6,690 nt of DNA from Bacteriovoracaceae bacterium UBA1018. Its GTDB lineage: Bacteria > Bdellovibrionota > UBA1018. The notes under the pieces were generated by a model, which was not told the DNA's origin, did not search any database, and was given only the letters and a program-made list of their open reading frames with translations. How positions within the stretch are numbered: the stretch's first letter is position 1; each line of letters starts with the position of its first letter. Positions 1-6,681 of this stretch are shown here, one piece after another. The stretch is from NCBI GenBank assembly GCA_002291495.1, contig DBAE01000107.1, forward strand, positions 20,025-26,714, written 5' to 3'. The translations under genes and the position numbers were made by a program.

Positions 1-760
1 TTTTAACTAATACTTTCAATTTTGTGAGGTCCCAGTCTCCTCCGGCATAGTTTCGCAGCCATCCTACGAGATTATTTGTCGTAAATGCAAGGCCATGGTC
101 GTACCCGACAAATACAGGGTCCGTCACTTCGATGTATCCAGTTTTTCCGATGTCAATCTCTGTGGGTAACGGCTCTTTTGTAAGAATGAAATAATTCTTG
201 CCCGGAAAGAAAGCTCGGTCGATATTACCCAAAAACGCATCTAATAAAACAAGCGTATCAGGCAACGGATTAGAGGCAACCCTGGCGATATTTCCAGGCG
301 CGACCGCACCCTGATATTTGGTAAATTGAACTTCAGGATAATCGACTACCTTTTGGGCAGAGTAGATCTTTCCTTCTATGCTCACGAGTTCTGTTTGTGG
401 AATATAGTTTAACCTAAGCCTCTTATTTGCATAAAACGCACCCACTTCTTCATGGGTGCGTTTCCACTTTAAGACGACTTTAAATTTGCGGCTTGTCTTA
501 TAGATGATAGCATCATCGCTATCTTTCGTTACCGTGGCCATTTGTCGTAATTTTGCTTCAGTCAGATTTTCATGCCTCAGTATCCGGGCAAGAGTACCCT
601 CGTAAAAAGGCCCCGCAAATACCGATGAAGTTAATTCTGTACAGTCAGGCTGGGCACGAGTGATTGTAGCAACAGCTCCGGACCACGCAGATTGAGTAAA
701 GAGAAAGAGCGCAACCAAAAGGTCGGGACGACCGCTGTTACCGCCTCTGCTGCGGCCCAC
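1..760 (-). CDS. Predicted exported protein of unknown function, partial (C-terminus beyond window edge)
   Basis: An uninterrupted frame on the minus strand runs from the 3' end of fliI off the left edge, giving 253 visible residues. I place the start at the GTG at 760..758 because GGAG (774..771) lies 10 bases before it; this overlaps fliI by 23 bases. An in-frame ATG at 805..803 lies further upstream but has no ribosome binding site; it would add 15 residues. From the GTG, the N-terminus looks like a Sec signal peptide: Arg at residues 3, 5 and 11, a hydrophobic stretch LLVALFLF (14-21), and a possible A-V-A cleavage site at 29-31. No lipobox is seen; the first Cys (about residue 40) follows Pro-Asp. 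The rest is a soluble-looking mix of charged and beta-prone segments with no second membrane helix. I do not recognise a family: it lacks the look of FliJ (no long charged coiled coil) and I see no clear FlgA signature. Overlap with fliI suggests co-transcription. Periplasmic location is inferred; function is unknown. Confidence 0.75.
   Translation of the reverse strand, partial: MGRSRGGNSGRPDLLVALFLFTQSAWSGAVATITRAQPDCTELTSSVFAGPFYEGTLARILRHENLTEAKLRQMATVTKDSDDAIIYKTSRKFKVVLKWKRTHEEVGAFYANKRLRLNYIPQTELVSIEGKIYSAQKVVDYPEVQFTKYQGAVAPGNIARVASNPLPDTLVLLDAFLGNIDRAFFPGKNYFILTKEPLPTEIDIGKTGYIEVTDPVFVGYDHGLAFTTNNLVGWLRNYAGGDWDLTKLKVLVK
434..463 (-). repeat. Perfect 11-bp inverted repeat, terminator-like hairpin inside the exported-protein gene
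   Basis: The arms at 434-444 and 453-463 are exact reverse complements, with an 8-base loop. On the coding (minus) strand the RNA reads AAACGCACCCA, loop, TGGGTGCGTTT, then TAT, so a GC-rich 8-bp core is flanked by an A-tract and a short U-tract. This resembles an intrinsic terminator, but the frame stays open through it (about residues 100-109 of the exported protein). The U-tract is short, so termination may be weak, partial or absent. Confidence 0.5.
717..733 (-). terminator. Possible weak hairpin plus T-run just after the fliI stop
   Basis: On the minus strand, GGTCG, a 3-base loop and CGACC (733..721) are followed by TTTT (720..717), starting 4 bases after the fliI stop codon. The stem is only 5 bp and the T-run only 4, so this is a marginal terminator at best. 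It lies in the signal-peptide coding region of the downstream gene, so if it acts it would lower expression of that gene relative to fliI. Confidence 0.2.
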
Positions 761-2147
761 GGCTGTTTTGCTCCGAAAATGCCTCTGCAGCACGGTTGAT
801 CGCATGCAAAAGAGCAATTGTAGAATCGTAATCACCCTTTTCATCAATGCCCTGCCGAAGAAAGGACTGAATGCGATCGATCACTGCAATAGCTTGGTCG
901 ATCTTTGGATTTGCGCCTTTTTGATACGCGCCAATATTAATTAGATCTTCTGCCTGCGCATAGAGGGCCATCCACTCTTTGAGTTGGCCAGACCACTTTT
1001 GCTGATCTCCACCGGTCACAGCGCGCATGACACGGCTTGCGCTTTGAAGTACATCAATGGCTGGAAAATGATTTTTCTGTGCAATTTTACGAGACAGCAC
1101 GATGTGGCCATCTAAGATCGAACGCGCCGAGTCTGCTATCGGATCATCCATGTCATCGCCTTCAACAAGTACTGTGTAAAGTCCCGTAATACTTCCTGAG
1201 CCCACACCTGTTCCCGCGCGTTCAAGTAACTTAGGTAAGGTAGCAAACACGCTAGGCGGATAACCCTTTGAAGCAGGTGGCTCACCTTGCGAAAGTCCAA
1301 TCTCGCGTTGAGCCATGCAAAAGCGTGTGACGCTATCCATGAGAAGCAAGACGTCTTTACCATCATCACGAAAGTACTCAGCGATCGAAGAAGCTAAGAA
1401 TGCTCCACGCATACGTAACAAAGGTGATCGATCCGAAGTTGCAACGATAACAACTGATTTAGCCAAACCTTCTGGGCCAAGATCGCGTTCAATAAACTCA
1501 CGCACCTCACGACCCCGCTCACCGATCAACGCAATGACGTTGACGTCTGCAGCTGTGTGACGAGCCATCATGCCCAGCAATACTGATTTACCGACACCTG
1601 AACCTGCCATGATGCCGACACGCTGACCTTTTCCACAAGTGAGCAGTCCATTGATAGCACGGACTCCTAAATCAAGAGGTTCTGTAATGACCGTGCGCTC
1701 AAGTGGATGAGACGGTTTTTGATAGAGACCTCGCAATAGTCCACCACCAGTACCTTCCCAATCGATTGGACCTTTACCATCCATAGGTTCGCCGCGCGCA
1801 TCGAGCACACGTCCTAAGAGAGCGTTACCCACGCGTATCTGAGAAGCATGGTGCTTAACGACCACTAAGCTATCGTTATTCACTCCTTGAGCATCATCAA
1901 AAGGCATTAAGATTACTTTTTTGTCGCGAAAGCCGATGACCTCCGCGTCCACGCCCGGACCATTCATCGCATACGGACCTAGCTTACCGCTTGTTCCAGG
2001 CGCGAGAATTCGGCAGATACTACCAATACCTGCTCCTGGGAGATGTGCTTCGAATATAAGTCCCAAAGATTTAGTAATTTTTCCTGCCTGCGTGTAAAGA
2101 CTCGCCTCGGCCAAATCACGATCATAGCGAAGAGAATCAATTTGCAT
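738..2147 (-). CDS. fliI: Flagellar type III export ATPase FliI
   Basis: FliI is the cytoplasmic ATPase that, as a hexamer with the FliH regulator, docks at the base of the flagellar export gate and helps feed rod, hook and filament subunits into it. The protein is 469 residues, close to the usual 440-460. It shows an N-terminal beta-barrel region (about 25-100), then the F1-beta-like ATPase core: Walker A AGSGVGKS at 181-188, the GERGREV motif at 209-215 with the likely catalytic Glu210, Walker B VLLLMD at 266-271, and GYPPSVFATLPKLLERAG near 295-312, a hallmark of FliI/SctN ATPases. All catalytic residues are present. The ATG at 2147 lies within the last codons of fliH (11-base overlap) with only a weak GAGAG site, which points to translational coupling. 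The C-terminus ends in a Gln/Arg-rich tail and overlaps the next frame. Confidence 0.98.
   Translation of the reverse strand: MQIDSLRYDRDLAEASLYTQAGKITKSLGLIFEAHLPGAGIGSICRILAPGTSGKLGPYAMNGPGVDAEVIGFRDKKVILMPFDDAQGVNNDSLVVVKHHASQIRVGNALLGRVLDARGEPMDGKGPIDWEGTGGGLLRGLYQKPSHPLERTVITEPLDLGVRAINGLLTCGKGQRVGIMAGSGVGKSVLLGMMARHTAADVNVIALIGERGREVREFIERDLGPEGLAKSVVIVATSDRSPLLRMRGAFLASSIAEYFRDDGKDVLLLMDSVTRFCMAQREIGLSQGEPPASKGYPPSVFATLPKLLERAGTGVGSGSITGLYTVLVEGDDMDDPIADSARSILDGHIVLSRKIAQKNHFPAIDVLQSASRVMRAVTGGDQQKWSGQLKEWMALYAQAEDLINIGAYQKGANPKIDQAIAVIDRIQSFLRQGIDEKGDYDSTIALLHAINRAAEAFSEQNSRGPQQRR
771..774 (-). promoter_or_regulatory. Likely ribosome binding site for the exported protein
   Basis: GGAG on the minus strand, 10 bases before the GTG at 760..758 and inside the fliI coding sequence. 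It is the reason for choosing this GTG over the upstream ATG (805), the upstream GTG (793) and the downstream TTG (718), none of which has a clear purine-rich site. The spacing is slightly long, so the start remains uncertain. Confidence 0.4.
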
Positions 2148-2982
2148 GCGAGCTCTCGTCAGTTAAGGCGCGGTGAAAGGATTCAAATTGAGTGGAGAGA
2201 CTTGCGTCGATTGAGCTCCAATTGGTGTCGATAATACAGCCACCCTCTTCGACTGACTCAGTAATTTCAAAACTCAAATTTCGAATCGTAGTGAAACGTT
2301 GTTTCAAAGTGTCTTTCAAATCTTCGACAGCAGCTACATCTTTAGGATGGATCATCACTCGAATCGTGTCGACGGCTCCAGACTTTTCAATGAGTTCGCT
2401 AACCAAACGTTTGAGGTATTCTTTGTCAGTGGCAAGCTCTTTCAGGAGGACCATCTTACCCATCCGATAGATGAGCTCAATCAGAAATCGTTCATTGGCT
2501 TGATAGAGTTCCTGTTTGGCCGAATCACAAGCGGCCAAAAACGTCTCCACTCTACCCGCTAACACATCGGCAGTGGCTTGGAACTCGGCGCGAGCTTCTG
2601 CAAGCCCCCGCTTTAGACCTTCTTGATAGCCACGCTCATCAGCTTCTTTATGTACAGCTTCAGAAAGTTCGGCGACTTTCATCTTCACCATTGCTTCCAT
2701 TTCTAAGCGACGCTCTTCTTCGAGAGAGAGTTTATGAGCTAGAACTGGATCAACGGAAAAACGCTGATTTTTACGATTAGTATTATCGGTATTAGCTTGC
2801 AGACTAGAGCTTGAAAGAGGCCCTGGGCGTCTTAGATCATCAAATTGAAATGCTCTGATCTCGGTCTTTGCGCCGCTTTCGAGCTTCATGATTCGATGTT
2901 CAAGCGGCTTGGAGGTCGTTAAGTCGACACCTATGTCCCCCGCTCGTTTTTCGATCGCAGGCTGAAATTTTGAATCGCTCAT
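2137..2982 (-). CDS. fliH: Flagellar export ATPase regulator FliH
   Basis: FliH is the peripheral stalk of the export apparatus; as a dimer it binds FliI, restrains its ATPase activity and links it to the switch and gate. This 281-residue protein has three visible parts: a poorly conserved N-terminal region (1-75), including a Ser/Asn-rich low-complexity stretch near 57-72; a highly charged helical, probably coiled-coil region (about 85-165); and a C-terminal FliI-binding domain (about 165-275). Evidence for FliH is the GxxxGxxxG repeat at Gly118, Gly122 and Gly126, and the EEGGCIIDTNWSSIDASL segment near 245-262, typical of the FliH/SctL C-terminal domain. It sits directly before fliI, as usual. 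The start ATG has an AGGGA site 7 bases upstream. The only Trp is in the C-terminal domain, so the N-terminal Trp pair known from Salmonella FliH is not present. Confidence 0.93.
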   Translation of the reverse strand: MSDSKFQPAIEKRAGDIGVDLTTSKPLEHRIMKLESGAKTEIRAFQFDDLRRPGPLSSSSLQANTDNTNRKNQRFSVDPVLAHKLSLEEERRLEMEAMVKMKVAELSEAVHKEADERGYQEGLKRGLAEARAEFQATADVLAGRVETFLAACDSAKQELYQANERFLIELIYRMGKMVLLKELATDKEYLKRLVSELIEKSGAVDTIRVMIHPKDVAAVEDLKDTLKQRFTTIRNLSFEITESVEEGGCIIDTNWSSIDASLSTQFESFHRALTDESSHAN

Positions 2983-3020
2983 GGTTAAGTCCCTGCTTTA
3001 TTTCCTGCTGAATGATCTGA

Positions 3021-4034
3021 TTATACCAACGCATCTCCGTCGCCGCCGCGGCTGAGCATGATTTTGCCTTCAGCCTCAAGACGTTTTGCGACATTGATGA
3101 TCTCTTGTTGTGCCACTTCGACATCCGAAAGCCGTACTGGTCCCATGGATTCGAGGTCTTCCTTAAGGAGGTCAGCCGCACGCTTCGAGATATTCTTAAA
3201 GATTTTATCTTTAATTTCATCAGGTGCGGTCTTAAGTGCCATAACGAGTTTGTCGTTGGGTACTTCTTTGAGAAGAGTTTGCATTCCACGGTCGTCGATA
3301 AAGACGATGTCTTCGAAGACGAACATGAGTTTTCGAATCTCTTCGGCGAGTTGTGGATCTTTTTCTTCGACGCGTGCCAAGATGTTTTGTTCGCTCGTCT
3401 TGTCCATAACGTTGAGCATTTCGGCGATCGGTTGGATACCACCCAACTGCTGGGTGTCGATGGATCCCAAAGTCGCGAGTTCCTGTTTGAGCACTTCGTC
3501 GACTTGAGCAATAAGGCTCGGCGAAATAAAGTCCAAGTTTGAAATTCTGAGAACCACTTCGGTCTGGATGGTCTCCGGAAGTCGCTTAAGCACTTCGCAC
3601 TTTTTGTTCGGCTCGAGGTGGGCCAAAATGAGGGCAATCGTTTGAGGATGCTCGTTGACCAAAAAGTTGGCCAAAGTACGAGAGTCCACAAGCTCGAGAG
3701 CTTCGAGAGTACGGCTCCCTTCAACGACTGAGAGCTGTCCGAGAACCGTCTTAGCTCTTTCTTCACCTAAAGTTTGTAATACGAAATCACGGCCCTGAGC
3801 ATGACCAAAAATTAATGTCTCTTCTTCAGAAATCTCTGAATAGAACTCTTCAAGAACTTCTTTAACGAGCGGGATTGGCACTTTGGTGACCTGACCCATT
3901 GCGCTCACCAAGCGTTTCACGTCGTTATCTTTCATTTTACGAAAGACTTGCGCTGTTACTTGGTTTCCTAGAACGTTCAGTAAAAGAGCAGATCTTTCTA
4001 ACCCACTCATCTGATCTAGACTTTCAAAAGCCAT
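3021..4034 (-). CDS. fliG: Flagellar motor switch protein FliG
   Basis: FliG forms the rotor ring on the cytoplasmic face of the MS-ring; its C-terminal domain interacts with the MotA stator to produce torque and its middle domain contacts FliM. At 337 residues it is of typical length. The N-terminal FliF-binding domain (about 1-100) is followed by the middle armadillo domain with the EHPQT motif at 128-132, a Gly-Gly hinge at 198-199 and the C-terminal domain. The torque helix region is clear at about 236-260 (FEDIVFIDDRG), with the charged Asp247, Asp248 and Arg249 retained. The AADLLKEDLESMGPVRLSDV segment near 286-305 is another family hallmark. A GGAG site lies 8 bases before the ATG. 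The protein ends in a short Gly/Asp tail (SRGGDGDALV). No defect is seen. Confidence 0.98.
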   Translation of the reverse strand: MAFESLDQMSGLERSALLLNVLGNQVTAQVFRKMKDNDVKRLVSAMGQVTKVPIPLVKEVLEEFYSEISEEETLIFGHAQGRDFVLQTLGEERAKTVLGQLSVVEGSRTLEALELVDSRTLANFLVNEHPQTIALILAHLEPNKKCEVLKRLPETIQTEVVLRISNLDFISPSLIAQVDEVLKQELATLGSIDTQQLGGIQPIAEMLNVMDKTSEQNILARVEEKDPQLAEEIRKLMFVFEDIVFIDDRGMQTLLKEVPNDKLVMALKTAPDEIKDKIFKNISKRAADLLKEDLESMGPVRLSDVEVAQQEIINVAKRLEAEGKIMLSRGGDGDALV

Positions 4035-4056
4035 GGTTCATACTCCAATTACGTTA

Positions 4057-5763
4057 TTAAGCTGACTTATTTTTACCTGGTCCGCCGCCGTCGTCACCCG
4101 TGACGCCCGCGTCCGTCTTCTTAGCTGGCTCATGGAGCCAATCTTTAAGAATAAGGGCCGCTTTGTGCGGATTTGAATCAACAAGCGTAATAATTTTTTC
4201 TTTAATCATCTCGCCTTCAACTTTTTCTGGGTCCACTTTATCTGGAAGAACTGGGATGGCATCTTCTAGGCCAGGCAAGGTTGCGTTTTTCTGTAATCTT
4301 TCAAGCTCTTCGAGAGTTTGAGGCAAGAATGTATCCACGCTATCGGTTGTATTTTCAGTAACCCATTTGATGAACGGTCGAACAACCATCAAGAAGAAGA
4401 GGATGATTGTTAAACCAATAACCGAGTACAGGATAATGTTCTGAATATAACTTTTTCGTTCTTTTTCTTTAAGAACCATTTCAGCTTCGAGGAAGTCCTC
4501 TTGCTTAAATTCCATGTTCTTAATTTCGATCACGTCGCCACGCTTACGATCGATACCAAGAGCACCCACCACGATATCTTCAAACTCCTTGAGTTTTTCT
4601 GGGCTCCAGGCTTCCACTTTGCTTTCAATTTTTCCGTCGGCACTAGCAGTCTTAGTAATCTTGCCATCGACAAGTACCGCTACTGACAACTTCTTTACAC
4701 TACCGGTCTGACGTGTAGTCCGACGAACGGTCTGTGGCACTTCATAATTTGTAATTTCATTTGAAGTTTTAGTGTCGGTCGTTTTAAGTCCATTCGCTGC
4801 TGGGGGTTGACCTGGAGTATTGGACTGTTGACCAGCTAATCCGGCCGGTGCTGGACGATTGCCTTCCATCGATTTCATGTCTTTCTGAACCGATCGGATA
4901 GCTGTACCATCAGCATCATAAATCGTCTGAGTTTCATTGACTTGATTAAAGTCGAGGTCTGCACTGACTCGTGCTACAACGTGACCCTCACCTAAGATCC
5001 GAGAAAGCATCGCTTCGACACGCTTTTCCATATCTTGTTCCATGCGTGTACGAAAATCTAACTGTGTAGCACTCGCTTGAGCCAAAGGATCGCTTGAATT
5101 TTTTGAAAGTGTCTTACCGTTCGAATCAACGATCACCACTTCAGAAGCGTCCATTCCTTCTACAGCACGGGCCACCAAGGTACCGATTCCGTAGACCTGC
5201 TTTTCCGTCATCAAAAATCCAGGCTCAAGATCAAGAACGACCGATGCGGTCGCTTTTTTCTGATCTTCAACAAAGGTGCTCTTCTGAGGAACGGCCAAAT
5301 GGACACGGGATCGTTTGACGCCGTTGATCGTGTTGATCGTTCTCATCAACTCGCCTTCTAAGGCGCGTTTTTGATTAATCTTTTGAACAAAGCTAGTCGT
5401 GGCTAAAGTTTGCTTATCGAAGACTTCGTAACCAACGACGCTCGATTGAGGAAAGCCCATCGTAGCGATCTTCAGTCGCATATGATCTAAATCTTCAGGT
5501 GAAACCGAGATATTTTTTCCGCCTGCATCAACGCGAAACGGGATATTTTCGTCACGTAGGATCTTAAGGATCGCAGCTGAGTCTTCAGGATTGAGGTTGG
5601 TCACTAGCGGCGAGTATGTCTTTTGGCCTGCCCAGTAGAAAAGCATCCCGATTCCAACCGTAATTAAAATGGCCGTGAACCCCATCGCCATTTTCTTGGT
5701 TGGCGAAAGCGTTCTTAGGATCTCGGAAACTTGTCCTATGACTCTTCTTAAGTATTCTGACAC
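4057..5763 (-). CDS. fliF: Flagellar MS-ring protein FliF
   Basis: FliF assembles into the MS-ring in the inner membrane, the platform for rod, export gate and C-ring. The 568-residue protein has two membrane helices: one at about 26-46 and one at about 440-463. Between them lie the YscJ/FliF ring-building motifs (about 48-225), then the FliF-specific periplasmic domain with DFNQVNETQTIYD near 271-283 and SNEITNYEVPQTVRR near 334-348. A Pro/Gly/Asn/Gln-rich loop separates these (about 300-325), matching the usual disordered insertion. The cytoplasmic tail carries the FliG-binding helix, VDSNPHKAALILKDWL near 528-543, before a flexible Gly/Asp/Lys ending. The start is a GTG, supported by GGGGA (5775..5771) 7 bases upstream and by a good N-terminal match; no nearby ATG in frame fits better. 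It lies 52 bases after fliE and 22 before fliG. Confidence 0.98.
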   Translation of the reverse strand: MSEYLRRVIGQVSEILRTLSPTKKMAMGFTAILITVGIGMLFYWAGQKTYSPLVTNLNPEDSAAILKILRDENIPFRVDAGGKNISVSPEDLDHMRLKIATMGFPQSSVVGYEVFDKQTLATTSFVQKINQKRALEGELMRTINTINGVKRSRVHLAVPQKSTFVEDQKKATASVVLDLEPGFLMTEKQVYGIGTLVARAVEGMDASEVVIVDSNGKTLSKNSSDPLAQASATQLDFRTRMEQDMEKRVEAMLSRILGEGHVVARVSADLDFNQVNETQTIYDADGTAIRSVQKDMKSMEGNRPAPAGLAGQQSNTPGQPPAANGLKTTDTKTSNEITNYEVPQTVRRTTRQTGSVKKLSVAVLVDGKITKTASADGKIESKVEAWSPEKLKEFEDIVVGALGIDRKRGDVIEIKNMEFKQEDFLEAEMVLKEKERKSYIQNIILYSVIGLTIILFFLMVVRPFIKWVTENTTDSVDTFLPQTLEELERLQKNATLPGLEDAIPVLPDKVDPEKVEGEMIKEKIITLVDSNPHKAALILKDWLHEPAKKTDAGVTGDDGGGPGKNKSA

Positions 5764-5815
5764 TTGATGATCCCCACTCTAAAAATCTCAAAGACAAAAG
5801 CCACTCACCTATCCA
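5764..5815. other. fliE-fliF intergenic spacer
   Basis: This 52-base spacer is the longest non-coding stretch in the window. It is T-rich on the coding strand and contains the fliF ribosome binding site. I see no convincing hairpin, sigma-54 (GG-N10-GC) or sigma-28 promoter in it, so it is most likely a simple read-through spacer. Confidence 0.5.
5771..5775 (-). promoter_or_regulatory. Ribosome binding site supporting the GTG start of fliF
   Basis: GGGGA on the minus strand, 7 bases upstream of the GTG at 5763..5761. The good spacing is what decides for the unusual GTG start. Confidence 0.65.
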
Positions 5816-6214
5816 CTAGACCTGCATTCTCATGATCTCGCGGTAAGCATCCAAGATCTTATTTCGAACTTGCATCATGAGTTTCAACGATGTGTCGGCT
5901 CGTTCGATCGTCAACATCGTCTCATGAATGTTTTTACTGCGGCCGGCAACCAGCTCTTTCACCGCGGTGTCAGCCTGAACTTGGTACGCATTGACAGTTT
6001 CAACCGAGTTCGAAAGGAGTTTAGAAAATTCGACTTCTTTTCCACCAGCTTGAGGAATATCCATTCCGTTCGCGCGCATCTCGTTAGTCACGCGCATTTC
6101 GGAAGCGATGCCTTTACCGCGTCCTAATGCATCGGTATTACCTTGCTGAATGAGGTCTTCGACTCCACCCGCTTGCCCTAGGCCTCTTAGATTTTCTATA
6201 CCTAAAGTTGACAT
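5816..6214 (-). CDS. fliE: Flagellar hook-basal body junction protein FliE
   Basis: FliE is the small export substrate that joins the MS-ring/export gate to the proximal rod and is needed for export of later rod proteins. The C-terminal 70 residues (about 63-132) match the family: FSKLLSNSVETVN at 63-75, a Gly at 91, then two amphipathic helices ending in LDAYREIMRMQV, the usual FliE C-terminus. At 132 residues it is longer than the common 100 or so; the extra length is an N-terminal Gly-rich, probably disordered region (about 1-58). No cleavable signal is seen, as expected for a type III substrate. A GGGGGA site lies 6 bases before the ATG. It follows flgC by 24 bases and precedes fliF, the usual arrangement. 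Confidence 0.95.
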   Translation of the reverse strand: MSTLGIENLRGLGQAGGVEDLIQQGNTDALGRGKGIASEMRVTNEMRANGMDIPQAGGKEVEFSKLLSNSVETVNAYQVQADTAVKELVAGRSKNIHETMLTIERADTSLKLMMQVRNKILDAYREIMRMQV

Positions 6215-6238
6215 ACACTATCCCCCGGTTGACCGACC

Positions 6239-6676
6239 TTATTTGCCGATCTCTAATGCTTTTTGGGCCATGGACTTGGCAGAGTTCATAGCAGTCACAT
6301 TTGCTTCATAAGATCGCTGCGCACTAATCATGTTTGCCATTTCTTCTACAGGATTTACGTTCGGCATCGCGACGTAGCCTTCAGCGTTGGCATCCGGATG
6401 TGCAGGATTATAAACCATGCGAGGAGGCCGAGTATCTTCAACTATCTCTTCGACCTGAACTCCTTGGACATGTTCATCCAGTTTATTTTCTAAAATTTCA
6501 CCAAAAGACTCGCGATCAGTTTGAGCGGCAAAGAGTGGATCCTTGCGTTTATATGGACCGCCCTCTTCCGTTCGCGTTGTTTCCGCATTAGCGATATTGC
6601 TTGAAATGGTATTCATACGCTTAGTCTGCGCATCAAGACCAGTTGCACTCACTCTCATCGAAGAAAAGAAATCCAT
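6239..6676 (-). CDS. flgC: Flagellar proximal rod protein FlgC
   Basis: FlgC is one of the proximal rod subunits (with FlgB and FlgF), exported by the flagellar type III apparatus and assembled in the periplasm. The 145-residue protein has the normal length and both rod/hook signatures: an N-terminal SSNIANAETTRT at 25-36 (the flagellar basal-body rod motif), and a C-terminal half with YNPAHPDANAEGYVAMPNVN at 89-108 followed by the amphipathic C-terminal helix (SYEANVTAMNSAKSMAQKALEIG, 122-144). These N- and C-terminal helices would pack together in the rod. The middle (about 50-85) is acidic and variable. The ATG is preceded by a very strong ribosome binding site. flgB is expected immediately upstream, outside the window. 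Confidence 0.97.
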   Translation of the reverse strand: MDFFSSMRVSATGLDAQTKRMNTISSNIANAETTRTEEGGPYKRKDPLFAAQTDRESFGEILENKLDEHVQGVQVEEIVEDTRPPRMVYNPAHPDANAEGYVAMPNVNPVEEMANMISAQRSYEANVTAMNSAKSMAQKALEIGK

Positions 6677-6681
6677 TATCT

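Noticed and set aside
1..737. Idea that the left gene is FlgA or FliJ
   Set aside because: FliJ is a short charged coiled coil without a signal peptide, and no FlgA/SAF-type motif could be recognised in the visible 253 residues; I left it unnamed.
3058..3542. Two plus-strand open frames of about 145 codons antisense to fliG
   Set aside because: Both are antisense shadows created by the codon use of fliG; they are Ser-rich or His/Phe-rich without recognisable motifs and overlap each other.
2900..3766. Open frame of 288 codons on the minus strand, overlapping fliG and the fliH start
   Set aside because: It is a shifted frame of fliG. The predicted protein is Ser/Lys/Arg-rich without domain character, and the FliG frame has unmistakable conserved motifs over the whole region.
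3768..3775. TAAAGTTT on the plus strand, resembling a sigma-28 -35 element (a second copy lies near 5404-5411)
   Set aside because: Both lie antisense within fliG and fliF, and no GCCGATAA-like -10 element follows at the required 11-12 base spacing.
5585..5797. 70-codon minus-strand frame starting in the fliE-fliF spacer
   Set aside because: It is an out-of-frame copy of the fliF 5' region; the conserved FliF N-terminus and its ribosome binding site account for this stretch.
5764..5815. Possible sigma-54 promoter around TGGC in the fliE-fliF spacer
   Set aside because: No GC dinucleotide follows GG at the required 10-base spacing, so the consensus is not met.
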